Assembly (NCBI GenBank): GCA_964386405.1
Contig: CAYLRW010000001.1
Span: 9,956 to 73,955 of the forward strand
DNA length: 64,000 bases
Source: RZYP01 sp964386405
GTDB lineage: Bacteria > Bacillota > Negativicutes > Acidaminococcales > Acidaminococcaceae
Reading direction: 5' to 3'
Shown here: piece after piece, positions 43,414 through 52,613 of the stretch
Numbering within the stretch: position 1 is the stretch's first letter
How the letters are laid out: each line of letters starts with the position of its first letter
The notes under the pieces: model-generated
Database searches by the model: none
What the model saw: the letters and a program-made list of their open reading frames with translations, nothing else
Told to the model about the DNA's origin: nothing
Program-made: the position numbers and the translations under genes

Positions 43414-44745
43414 CTATGCCAGTTCTCCAACCAATTCGTAAGTAAACCCTTGTACAATTCTTACCTTAACAAATTCACCGACTTTAATTCCAACTGCATC
43501 TTCAATATAAATGCTGCCGTCAATTTCAGGAGCTTCTCGGTATGACCTGCCACAGGCAAGGTTCTTATTTTCTTCGTCAAAACCTTCTACAAGCACATCC
43601 AGAATTGTTCCTTCCAAATCGATGTGGATTTCCTCTGATACCTGTGCCTGAATGGCCATAAGTTCATGATAACGATCCTGCTTCAAATCATCGTCAATCT
43701 GATTAGGCATTAACGCCGCCACGGTTCCTTCCTCTTGGGAATAGGTAAATACTCCTGCACAGGCAAATTTTTGTTCGGCAACAAATGCTTTGAGTTCATC
43801 AAAGTCAGCACTAGTTTCTCCCGGGAACCCAACGATAAAAGTTGTACGAATACAAATATCCGGTATACGCCTCTTTAATTCTGTCAGCAATGCAACTACC
43901 TGTTCTTTCGTATCAGGCCGATTCATGCTGCTTAGAAGAGAATTACTAATATGCTGCAAAGGAATGTCCACATACTTACAAACTTTATCGCAAACTGCAA
44001 TTGCTTCTATTAAGTCGTCAGTAAAATATTGCGGATAACAATACAATATTCTTATCCATTTTAAATCATCAAGCTTATTAATTTCTTTAAGTAATTCCGC
44101 CAAACGTAAGGAACCGTACAGGTCTTCTCCATAGCGGGTTGTGTCTTGTGCAACTAAAATTAACTCCTTGACACCACTACTAACCAACGCCTTAGCTTCA
44201 GCCAAAATATCTTCAAAAGGTCTACTCCTGTAAGGCCCGCGAATTTTAGGTATTATGCAATAGGAACAGCAATTATCACAGCCCTCAGCAATTTTTAAAT
44301 AAGCTGTATAATTCGGCGTAGTCAATATTCTCGGCGTCAAGCCTATTTCATTTTCCGGACTAGGAGCAGGCTGCAAACAAATAAAACGCTCCCCTTGCAA
44401 TACTCTCTCTATTACTTGTCCAATTTCAGTATAACACTCCGTACCTACAATAGCATCTACTTCCGGAATATCAGCAAGCAATTCTTCTGAATATCTTTGA
44501 CCAAGGCAACCAGCCAAAATCAAGTGTTTACAGTTACCTTCATTTTTATATTCTGCCATCTGCAAAACAGTGTTTATCGATTCTTCCTTAGCCGATTCAA
44601 TAAAACCGCAAGTGTTGACAATAATAATATCGGCTTCCTCCGGATTATTGGTAATCGTCATCTTCTTGTCCTCAATGATGCCAAGCATTGTTTCGGAATC
44701 AACAAGATTTTTCGGACAGCCAAGACTTACTAAACCTATTTTCAA
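43414..44745 (-). CDS. rimO: Ribosomal protein S12 methylthiotransferase RimO
   Basis: Radical-SAM enzyme that methylthiolates Asp of ribosomal protein S12. N-terminus MKIGLVSLGCPKNLVDSE, then NTCGFIESAKEE and AGCLGQRY hold one cluster, CDNCCSYC the radical-SAM cluster, and a TRAM domain ends the protein. It is distinguished from MiaB by the SLGCPKN start. The start is taken as TTG at 44745, eight bases after AAAGGG; a GTG at 44754 overlaps that site. 443 residues. Confidence 0.95.
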   Translation of the reverse strand: MKIGLVSLGCPKNLVDSETMLGIIEDKKMTITNNPEEADIIIVNTCGFIESAKEESINTVLQMAEYKNEGNCKHLILAGCLGQRYSEELLADIPEVDAIVGTECYTEIGQVIERVLQGERFICLQPAPSPENEIGLTPRILTTPNYTAYLKIAEGCDNCCSYCIIPKIRGPYRSRPFEDILAEAKALVSSGVKELILVAQDTTRYGEDLYGSLRLAELLKEINKLDDLKWIRILYCYPQYFTDDLIEAIAVCDKVCKYVDIPLQHISNSLLSSMNRPDTKEQVVALLTELKRRIPDICIRTTFIVGFPGETSADFDELKAFVAEQKFACAGVFTYSQEEGTVAALMPNQIDDDLKQDRYHELMAIQAQVSEEIHIDLEGTILDVLVEGFDEENKNLACGRSYREAPEIDGSIYIEDAVGIKVGEFVKVRIVQGFTYELVGELA

Positions 44746-44762
44746 AAAAAACACCCTTTCAA

Positions 44763-45773
44763 TTACTTATCCGCAAATCTTACATTTTGCAGCCATTTTT
44801 CAACTAACTCTGTCCGCTTCTCATCATTTAAATATTTATCATTTACCCAAAGCAGACTTTCTCTGTTAGCTTCATTTTCAAATTTGTTTTGAGAAATAAA
44901 TAAATAGCCATATCCTAGTTTTTCGGTGACAATTATAACATCTTCAGCATTAACCAGCCAACTAATTATTTTTTCGCATGATTCTTTTTTTACGGAAGCC
45001 TTACCTATTCCAGCCGCAAAAACCTGAGCAGGAAATCCTTCCGAAGGCTCAACTATATAAGCAGGAAAGTCATTTTCTATATATTTAATAACCTTATTTC
45101 TTGAGGTAATTGCCAAATCTGCTTCCCCAATCGTTGTTAGACGAATAGGGCTGATAGCAAACTTTGCATACTGAGGAATTTTTCTGTTAATATTTTTTAA
45201 AAAACTAAAAGTATCTTCTTCGCCCTGCTTGCTTGCCAGTGCCGTAAGGAAATATCTCATTTCCGGTGTCCCGCTAAGCTCCTCCATACTAATAACTATA
45301 TCGTTTTGCTTAGCGATATCCTTCCAGGATAACAAGTTCTTTTGTCCAACCCTCCGCGAATAAGCATAGTTCACCAAAAACACGTACGGGTCATAACAAA
45401 CGCTTGTCCAATAGCCTTCGGCATCTTGTAATGCGGTTGGCAAATTTTCTTTGTGGGAATCTTGTTTAAGCAATTTTCCATCAGAAGACAGCTTAATCAT
45501 CGTTTCCCTAGGCGCAATAATTAAATCAAAACCTTCGCCATCAGCAGAAATGGTTTGTCCTTTGTCAGCAAACTTATATGCAAATTTAGTTTTGGTTTTC
45601 TCCTGATATTCACTTAGCAAAGCTCTGGTCAAATCCTCAGGCAAAACTGAATAAACTTTTATTGTATTTTCAGAAGCAGCATTCACACTACCAGTCTGGA
45701 TACTATCAAAACGTAAAAACCAAAAACATAAGAAAACCGGTAGAAGCAAAAACCAACTTTTATGCTTACTCAT
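44763..45773 (-). CDS. Extracellular solute-binding protein without a neighbouring permease
   Basis: A 336-residue periplasmic-binding-protein-like protein of the ABC type (iron/polyamine-like fold class). A signal peptide is clear: KHKSWFLLLPVFLCFWFL followed by a SVNAAS cleavage region near residue 33. Later TIKVYSVLPEDLTRALLSEY is the usual first strand and helix, and CYDPYVFLVNY, TTIGEADLAITSR and PAQVFAAGIGKAS are typical lobes. No lipobox. No permease or ATPase gene is adjacent; neighbours are ygiQ and rimO. Start 45773 fits the G-rich site best; 45779 is possible. Ligand unknown. Confidence 0.72.
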   Translation of the reverse strand: MSKHKSWFLLLPVFLCFWFLRFDSIQTGSVNAASENTIKVYSVLPEDLTRALLSEYQEKTKTKFAYKFADKGQTISADGEGFDLIIAPRETMIKLSSDGKLLKQDSHKENLPTALQDAEGYWTSVCYDPYVFLVNYAYSRRVGQKNLLSWKDIAKQNDIVISMEELSGTPEMRYFLTALASKQGEEDTFSFLKNINRKIPQYAKFAISPIRLTTIGEADLAITSRNKVIKYIENDFPAYIVEPSEGFPAQVFAAGIGKASVKKESCEKIISWLVNAEDVIIVTEKLGYGYLFISQNKFENEANRESLLWVNDKYLNDEKRTELVEKWLQNVRFADK

Positions 45774-45789
45774 ACCCATAAACCCCCAC

Positions 45790-47679
45790 TTATCTCTTGT
45801 GTTGCTTGGAGTTTCTCTTGTCCTGACGTCCATTAACATTTTGAACAACTTTACCTTTGACTCTGGATCCCGAGGTATGAGGAGCCTGGGACAACTTTAG
45901 CAGGCATTTGGAATCGCTCCCTATTAAATCAAGACGATTTGCCATTTGCAACGCTTCTTTTACTAAAGCACGATTCTTAGGATTCTTATATTGCATCAGC
46001 GCTCTTTGCATGGCTTTTTCATGGGGGTTTTGCGTAACAAAAACTTTCTTGCCCGTTTCCGGCTCGATACCTGAATAATACATGGCTGTCGAACAGCTCC
46101 CCGGCGTTGGTATAAAGTCTTGTACCTGCTCAGGATAATGACCTGTATCACGAAGGAATTCAGCCAATTCCACAGCATCATTTATTGTGCAGCCTGGATG
46201 GCTCGAAATGAAATACGGAACTACATATTGTTTCAAGCCTATTTCCTGATTTTTCTTGTTAAAAACCCGCATAAATTTCAAATATACTTCTTTACCAGGC
46301 TTACCCATGCATTTAAGCACGCCAGGTGAAATATGTTCCGGAGCTATTTTTAACTGTCCACTGACATGATAACGACAAAGTTCATCCAAAAACTCATTAG
46401 ATTTATCTGCTAACAGATAATCATATCTTATACCAGATCTTATGAAAACTTTCTTAATACCCGGTAAAGCCCTGATTTTCTTCAACAGAGATATATAATC
46501 ACTATGGTCAGCGTCTATGTTCGGACATACATCAGGAAATAAGCATTGCCGATGCTTGCAGGCGCCGGTCTTTAATTGTTTTGCACATGCTGGATGTCTG
46601 AAATTGGCAGTTGGTCCACCAACATCGTGAATATAACCTTTGAAATCTGGCAGTTCTGATATTATCTTTGCTTCGCGCAAAATAGATTCATGACTGCGGG
46701 CTTGAATAATTCTTCCCTGATGAGAATGAATAGCGCAGAACGAACAGCTGCCAAAACAGCCACGCTGGCTTATAATACTAAATTTTACTTCTTCTATTGC
46801 AGGCACGCCACCTAATTTCTCATAACTTGGGTGGTATGTTCTACAATACGGAAGATCATAAATGGCATCCATCTCTTCTTCAGTTAAAGGATAAGTGGCC
46901 TGGTTCTGTACTACATACCTATTTGCAAACTGCTGAATAACGATCTTACCATAAAAAGGGTCTTGTTCGTTACTCTGCAACTTATATGCCTTTGCCAATA
47001 GTTTCTTGTCTTGCAGTATGCTTTCATATGACGGCAATAACACGTACTGCTCTGCAATACTATCCAAATCATCACTAATATATGATGTACCGCGCACATA
47101 ATGAATAGAACTGATATCAGCGCCACCTGCAAGATAATCAGCGACTTCGACAATCTGTTTTTCTCCCATGCCATACACGAGAAGGTCAGCACCGCTTTCT
47201 AACAAAATAGATGGCAATAACTTGTTCTCCCAATAATCATAATGAGCAAATCTGCGCAGACTAGCTTCAATTCCACCTATAATAACAGGTAAATCAGGCC
47301 ATGTTTTTTTTGCCAGCTTGGCATAAACAACAGTTGCGTGATCAGGGCGCTTCCCCATAATACCGCCAGGCGTATAATTATCTTTTTTACGTAATTTACG
47401 AGCAGCAGTATAATGGCATAACATTGAGTCAAGATTTCCTCCGGAAATAAGTACGCCAAGACGCGGTTTGCCAAACGAAGCCAGACTTTTTTCAGTTTTC
47501 CAATCAGGTTGGCTAAGCACAGCAACTTTATACCCTTGAGATTCAAGAACCCGACATATAACTGCCGGGCCAAAAGAAGGGTGATCAACATACGCGTCAC
47601 CGCTAATAAATAAAAAATCTATTTGTTCCCAACCACGCTGCTTTATTTCCTCAGGTGTAGTCGGCAAAAATTCACTCAT
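45790..47679 (-). CDS. YgiQ-family radical SAM protein
   Basis: A 629-residue member of the UPF0313/YgiQ family. The N-terminal part has DFLFISGDAYVDHPSFGPAVI split near residues 22-42 and ISGGNLDSMLCHYTA. The radical-SAM cluster is CFGSCSFC at about residue 310, and the C-terminal DFIPTPGSCSTAMYYSG is diagnostic. The reaction is not established. The C-terminal tail is basic. It has GGATAAC before its ATG at 47679 and overlaps nothing once the solute-binding-protein start is corrected. Confidence 0.93.
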   Translation of the reverse strand: MSEFLPTTPEEIKQRGWEQIDFLFISGDAYVDHPSFGPAVICRVLESQGYKVAVLSQPDWKTEKSLASFGKPRLGVLISGGNLDSMLCHYTAARKLRKKDNYTPGGIMGKRPDHATVVYAKLAKKTWPDLPVIIGGIEASLRRFAHYDYWENKLLPSILLESGADLLVYGMGEKQIVEVADYLAGGADISSIHYVRGTSYISDDLDSIAEQYVLLPSYESILQDKKLLAKAYKLQSNEQDPFYGKIVIQQFANRYVVQNQATYPLTEEEMDAIYDLPYCRTYHPSYEKLGGVPAIEEVKFSIISQRGCFGSCSFCAIHSHQGRIIQARSHESILREAKIISELPDFKGYIHDVGGPTANFRHPACAKQLKTGACKHRQCLFPDVCPNIDADHSDYISLLKKIRALPGIKKVFIRSGIRYDYLLADKSNEFLDELCRYHVSGQLKIAPEHISPGVLKCMGKPGKEVYLKFMRVFNKKNQEIGLKQYVVPYFISSHPGCTINDAVELAEFLRDTGHYPEQVQDFIPTPGSCSTAMYYSGIEPETGKKVFVTQNPHEKAMQRALMQYKNPKNRALVKEALQMANRLDLIGSDSKCLLKLSQAPHTSGSRVKGKVVQNVNGRQDKRNSKQHKR

Positions 47680-47695
47680 CAGTTATCCTCCAAAA

Positions 47696-48514
47696 CTATA
47701 TCTTAAATGTGCGCAAAGCAATACCATTTTCGTCAGGTGCATAATTAATTAACTGGCCATTACAATCAATTTTTGCAACCCTAATATTACCAAGTTTTAT
47801 GCGCAACTCCTTATCAGCCTTCCAATTAGCAGTTTTGCCGGCAGACATCATTCCAACAAACAGTTCTTTACCATCAGCATAAACTTCTGTCCAACAATCA
47901 CCACTAAATTCAACCTGCGCTTCAATGCTAGCAGCACCTTTTACGTTATAAATACCACTTTGATCCTTTACGACAGAAACACTCTGTATCTTATTAGCGG
48001 AATCTGATTTCGCTGAATCAACAGCAGTCTGCTTAGTCTTTACTAGCTCATTATCAGTATTACCACTAAAAAAACTACTAAGAAAACTTCCTGCTGCTAA
48101 AACAACAAAAAAACCTGCTAATAAGGCGATATTTTTTTTTGTAACAAACCGGTGCAATATTGCTTTAATATCAAAATCAGCCGAAATATTATCTTTAACT
48201 GTCTTACGATTAATTTTCTCCGGTTGCTTATGCTGAATTTCATTTGTATCTGTTTGAATAGCCTGCTCGTGCTTTTTACTTGATTCAACCTGTTCTTTAT
48301 ATTTTTCTACCATTGCAGGACCATTCAGACCAATGTAATTAGCATAATTTCGAATGAAGCCTTTTAAATAAACTTCACCGGGGACCTGATTAAATTGTTC
48401 GCTTTCGATTGCTTCTAAATATAATACTCGGATACTTGTCGCTTCAGCAACCTGTTCAATAGTAATCCCCTTGGCTTCACGAGTATTTTTTAAAATTTCT
48501 CCAACACTCGACAT
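47696..48514 (-). CDS. rodZ: RodZ-like membrane protein (HTH + DUF4115)
   Basis: A 272-residue protein with an N-terminal Cro/RodZ-type helix-turn-helix (GEILKNTREAKGITIEQVAEATSI, residues 5-28), KGFIRNYANYIGL, a charged linker, one membrane span at about residues 128-148, and a periplasmic DUF4115 domain with CWTEVYADGKELFVGMMSAGKTANW. RodZ links MreB filaments to cell-wall elongation. The ATG at 48514 follows AGGAGG. It follows ftsK by 20 bases, placing two cell-shape/division genes together. Confidence 0.88.
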   Translation of the reverse strand: MSSVGEILKNTREAKGITIEQVAEATSIRVLYLEAIESEQFNQVPGEVYLKGFIRNYANYIGLNGPAMVEKYKEQVESSKKHEQAIQTDTNEIQHKQPEKINRKTVKDNISADFDIKAILHRFVTKKNIALLAGFFVVLAAGSFLSSFFSGNTDNELVKTKQTAVDSAKSDSANKIQSVSVVKDQSGIYNVKGAASIEAQVEFSGDCWTEVYADGKELFVGMMSAGKTANWKADKELRIKLGNIRVAKIDCNGQLINYAPDENGIALRTFKI

Positions 48515-48534
48515 TTCAATACCTCCTGGGCAAT

Positions 48535-50700
48535 TTACTGATTCTTAGTAAAAAATCTTGATTCTATATCTGATTGATTCATTATTAATTCACGCGGTTT
48601 ACTGCCCATGGCCGGTCCAATAATTCCGTATTCTTCCATCGTATCAACCAAGCGTGCAGCTCTTGTATATCCTATGCGGAATTTTCTTTGCAACATTGAA
48701 GAAGATGCTTGACGGGTATCCATCACCAAACGAACTGCATCTTCAAACAATTCATCTTCAATCATACCATCATTATTGACAGCAATTTGTGATTTCTTCG
48801 TGTCACTTTCAAGCTCTTGCGTTGTGACCGCTTCAGAATAAGCAATTGGAAGAGATTGCGATTTAATATAGTTAACCAATTTGTCCAATTCTTCATCTGA
48901 CACAAAAGCACCTTGAACCCTTTGCGGTCTATTAGCTCCAATAGGGTAAAAGAGCATATCGCCTTTGCCAAGAAGTTTTTCAGCGCCGCCCATATCCAAA
49001 ATAGTCCTAGAGTCAGTTTGCGATGAGACCGCAAAAGCAATTCTAGATGGAATGTTAGCTTTGATAATGCCAGTTATTACATCTACAGAAGGTCTCTGCG
49101 TAGCTAAAATCAAATGAATCCCAGCAGCTCTTGCTTTTTGAGCTAAACGCAAAATAGCATCTTCTACATCAACAGCGGCAACCATCATTAAATCGGCTAA
49201 CTCATCAATAATGATAATAATAAATGGTAATTTTTCATCTACAACTTCATTATAACGATTGATCTCACGCACCTGATTATCAGCAAACAAAGAATAACGT
49301 CTTTCCATCTCCACAACTGCCCAATGCAACGCTGACGCTGCTTGTTTAGCATTCGTTACCACTGGTGTCAGTAAGTGAGGAATTCCATTATAATTAGTCA
49401 GTTCCACAACTTTCGGATCAACAAGTATTAATCTTACTTCCTCTGGCGCCGCCCGAAACAATATGCTGGCAATAATCGTATTTATGCAAACGCTTTTACC
49501 AGAACCAGTAGAACCTGCAACCAAAAGATGCGGCATTTTTCCAAGATCAGCAGTAACAATATTACCTGCGATATCTTTACCTAAACCAACACATAGCTTA
49601 TTTTTAGACTTTTTGATTACTTCACAATCAATTATTGAACGAAATGATACGCTTTCATTTTTTAAATTAGGTACTTCAATACCTATAGCAGTTTTGCCGG
49701 GAATTGGCTCAATGCGGATACCAGGAGCCGCCAGTTTTAATGCCAGATCATCTGATAAATTGACAATACGGCTAACTTTTACACCAGGAGCCGGTTCTAA
49801 TTCAAACCTCGTTACAGAAGGTCCACAGGTGATATTAACTACCTTAGCACGAACATTAAAGTCATTAAGCGTACGTTCTAAAATCCTACTTTGCTCCTGT
49901 GTCTCTTCGCTTAATATTGTCTGTCTGGCACGCGGTATAGGATGCAAAAGCGTCATTGGCGGATATTTATAGCCATTTAAATTAGCTGCAATATCAGTTT
50001 TAAATAAGCCAACATCAGCCTCTTTTAAATCAACAGCCATTTTCTTCTCCTGAACAGGTAAATCCACAGACTCTGCAGCTTGTATCTTTCGTTCAAAGTC
50101 TGGGAATTTTTCCTGATCATAAAATGTACGTTTTTCCATGATTTGTTCCTTGACCTGATTTAAAGATTCCGCAGCATTCTTTACGCCATTCTCTGTAAGG
50201 TCAACAGATTCTTTAATAGAAAATTTACCCGAAAGTAAAAACGCACATACAATACCTGCGGAAAGAATAATAATAGCACCAGGAACGCCGGCCAGTCTGC
50301 GCAATACTAAAAGAAGAAAGCCACCAACAAGGCCAGCACCTTCTGGTAATCTTTCAGCAAGAACCTCTTCACCCAAAGGGGTATAAAAATGATGAAGTAA
50401 ACCCAGAAAGCAGAGCAAGAACAATATAGATGAAAAAAAGAAGCGATTGATTGTTAATCCTTGATGTCGTACAGCATAATTTATTCCAAGATAAAATAAA
50501 AAAGTAGGAAAAATTATTGCTGCTTTACCTAAAAAATATTTTAGAAATTTTGCAGTAAAAGCCCCCAGGCTGCCCATATTCAGACCATAAAGCGTAAGAA
50601 ACATAAATACTGCCAATGTAACCAGAACTACGCCAAGCAGCTCTTTTTGATTACTAACTACTTTTTTGTCTTTCTTTGCTCTACTATCCAAATCATGCAC
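48535..50700 (-). CDS. ftsK: DNA translocase FtsK/SpoIIIE
   Basis: Septum-anchored motor that pumps DNA and activates XerCD at dif. Four hydrophobic helices lie within residues 20-160. A linker precedes the motor domain, with Walker A in [14 protein letters not shown], Walker B in [14 protein letters not shown], and the Arg-rich [19 protein letters not shown]. The gamma DNA-binding winged helix at the C-terminus contains [20 protein letters not shown]. 721 residues. The start is GTG at 50700 with a TTG at 50691 as an alternative. XerD is encoded 27 kb away in the window. Confidence 0.94.
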   Translation of the reverse strand: MHDLDSRAKKDKKVVSNQKELLGVVLVTLAVFMFLTLYGLNMGSLGAFTAKFLKYFLGKAAIIFPTFLFYLGINYAVRHQGLTINRFFFSSILFLLCFLGLLHHFYTPLGEEVLAERLPEGAGLVGGFLLLVLRRLAGVPGAIIILSAGIVCAFLLSGKFSIKESVDLTENGVKNAAESLNQVKEQIMEKRTFYDQEKFPDFERKIQAAESVDLPVQEKKMAVDLKEADVGLFKTDIAANLNGYKYPPMTLLHPIPRARQTILSEETQEQSRILERTLNDFNVRAKVVNITCGPSVTRFELEPAPGVKVSRIVNLSDDLALKLAAPGIRIEPIPGKTAIGIEVPNLKNESVSFRSIIDCEVIKKSKNKLCVGLGKDIAGNIVTADLGKMPHLLVAGSTGSGKSVCINTIIASILFRAAPEEVRLILVDPKVVELTNYNGIPHLLTPVVTNAKQAASALHWAVVEMERRYSLFADNQVREINRYNEVVDEKLPFIIIIIDELADLMMVAAVDVEDAILRLAQKARAAGIHLILATQRPSVDVITGIIKANIPSRIAFAVSSQTDSRTILDMGGAEKLLGKGDMLFYPIGANRPQRVQGAFVSDEELDKLVNYIKSQSLPIAYSEAVTTQELESDTKKSQIAVNNDGMIEDELFEDAVRLVMDTRQASSSMLQRKFRIGYTRAARLVDTMEEYGIIGPAMGSKPRELIMNQSDIESRFFTKNQ

Positions 50701-50727
50701 CCCACACCTATAAGATCATGCTAATAA

Positions 50728-52392
50728 TTATATTTCCATAATCACCGGCAAAATCATTGGCCTTCTGCGTGTTTTTTCATATAAATATCTGCTTAGGGAA
50801 TCACGAACGGCTGATTTTATAGCTGACCATTCAGAAACACCATTCTCCTGACACTTATTCAGAGCAATTTGCACTTTTTCTTTCGCATTTTCCATCAAAT
50901 CATCTGCTTCACGCACATAGACAAATCCACGAGAAACAATATCAGGCCCTGCCACAACACTGCAATCCTGTTTATCAATGGTAACTACAACAATCAATAT
51001 GCCATCCTGTGATAATTGTCTGCGGTCACGCAAAACAATATTACCAACATCACCAACACCAAGGCCATCAACAAGTACTTTCCCAGCTGTAACCTTGTTG
51101 TTAATTCCCACTGAATCCTTAGTAACTTCTACTACGGAACCATTTTCAGCTATTACAATGTTTTCTTTAGGCATACCCAAAGACTGTGCCAACTTTGAAT
51201 GTTTTACCAACATCCTATATTCACCATGCACAGGCATAAAAAATTTAGGTCTTACAAGATTGTGCATTAGTTTAATTTCTTCTTGACTGGCATGACCGGA
51301 AACATGAACGCCCAAAGATTTTTCATAAATAACTTCTGCACCAAGCCTGAACAGATGATCGATTGTTCTCGACACTCCTTTTTCATTGCCTGGTATCGGC
51401 GTAGCAGAGATAATAACTGTATCGCCTGGCACTATACCAACTTTTTTATGATCGCTCATCGCCATTCTCGTAAGCGCTGACATTGGTTCGCCTTGACTGC
51501 CAGTAGTTATTATAACGACTTGCTCTGGTCTATAATTATTTGTTTCATCTATATCAATTAATGTTCCCTCAGGTATATTGAGATAACCCAGTTCCATGGC
51601 AATATTAACAACATTAACCATGCTGCGTCCAATAATCGCAACTTTACGTCCATACCTAACAGCCGATTCAACTACCTGCTGTATTCTATGCACATTGGAA
51701 GAAAATGTTGCTACAATAATCCTGCTTTTAGCATATCTGAATTCTTCATCAAAAGTTTTGCCAACTATTTTTTCACTTGGTGTATAACCAGGACGTTCCA
51801 CATTTGTGCTATCGGCCAATAGCATCAATACGCCCTGATTCCCAAGTTCTGCCAATTTGCTGAACTGTGTCACCTGTCCATCAACTGGAGTCTGGTCAAT
51901 TTTGAAGTCACCAGTATGCAAAACCACACCCAATGGAGTATGGATAGCCATAGCTACGGCATCTGGGATACTATGATTTACTCTGATAAATTCGACCTTA
52001 AAAGAACCGGCACGAATGAATTCACCAGGTTGAACTGTTTTTAACTGTGAGGACGAAACTCCATTTTGTTTCAACCGTCCTTGCAGAATACCTAATGTTA
52101 ACGCAGTTCCATAAACCGGCAAGTCTAATTTTTTCAGCACATAAGGTAACGCCCCTATGTGATCTTCATGTCCATGTGTTAAAAAGATCGCTCTGATTTT
52201 ATCCTTGTTTTCCGTTAAATAGGAAATATCAGGAATCACCAGATCAATTCCAAGCATGTCATCTTCAGGGAAAGCAAGGCCTGCATCGACAATAATAATA
52301 TCATCTCCGTATTTAAATACGGTCATATTTTTGCCAATTTCACCTAAACCACCCAAAGGTATAATATTAAGTTTTTGTTGTGTTTTGTTCAA
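50728..52392 (-). CDS. rnj: Ribonuclease J
   Basis: Metallo-beta-lactamase/beta-CASP ribonuclease with 5'-exonuclease and endonuclease action on mRNA and rRNA. The zinc motif THGHEDHIGALPY starts near residue 72, with HTGDFKIDQTP, ADSTNVERPGYTPSE and the beta-CASP signature HVSGHASQEEI. A C-terminal domain ends with RRRPMILPVIMEI. A GTG at 52401 overlaps AGGAGG, so the TTG at 52392 (eight-base spacing) is chosen: 554 residues. First gene of the operon with ftsK, rodZ and others. Confidence 0.95.
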   Translation of the reverse strand: MNKTQQKLNIIPLGGLGEIGKNMTVFKYGDDIIIVDAGLAFPEDDMLGIDLVIPDISYLTENKDKIRAIFLTHGHEDHIGALPYVLKKLDLPVYGTALTLGILQGRLKQNGVSSSQLKTVQPGEFIRAGSFKVEFIRVNHSIPDAVAMAIHTPLGVVLHTGDFKIDQTPVDGQVTQFSKLAELGNQGVLMLLADSTNVERPGYTPSEKIVGKTFDEEFRYAKSRIIVATFSSNVHRIQQVVESAVRYGRKVAIIGRSMVNVVNIAMELGYLNIPEGTLIDIDETNNYRPEQVVIITTGSQGEPMSALTRMAMSDHKKVGIVPGDTVIISATPIPGNEKGVSRTIDHLFRLGAEVIYEKSLGVHVSGHASQEEIKLMHNLVRPKFFMPVHGEYRMLVKHSKLAQSLGMPKENIVIAENGSVVEVTKDSVGINNKVTAGKVLVDGLGVGDVGNIVLRDRRQLSQDGILIVVVTIDKQDCSVVAGPDIVSRGFVYVREADDLMENAKEKVQIALNKCQENGVSEWSAIKSAVRDSLSRYLYEKTRRRPMILPVIMEI

Positions 52393-52475
52393 AAAACACA
52401 CCTCCTGTTTTAAGTCTTCCGCTCAATTGTTTGCCAACTAGCTGGGGTTATAGCCGAACATTCACCTTAAACTTC

Positions 52476-52504
52476 ATTATACAGCGGCAACTGATATATT
52501 GCAA
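52476..52504 (-). promoter_or_regulatory. Promoter of the RNase J operon
   Basis: TTGCAA (52499-52504), 17 bases, TATAAT (52476-52481) on the minus strand, giving a leader of about 75 bases before the TTG start. Confidence 0.7.
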
Positions 52505-52550
52505 GATGATGGTATTTTATGCGTTTAAGGATAGCCAAATAACTTAAAAA

Positions 52551-52592
52551 AAACCTCTCTGTCCAGAACATTTTGTCCGAACAAAGAGGTTT
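52551..52592 (-). terminator. Terminator of the TRAP transporter operon
   Basis: AAACCTCT pairs with AGAGGTTT (52551-52558 with 52585-52592) around a partly paired loop, followed on the minus strand by eight T. Confidence 0.82.
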
Positions 52593-52613
52593 CTTCAGAA
52601 AAACATTTAATAA

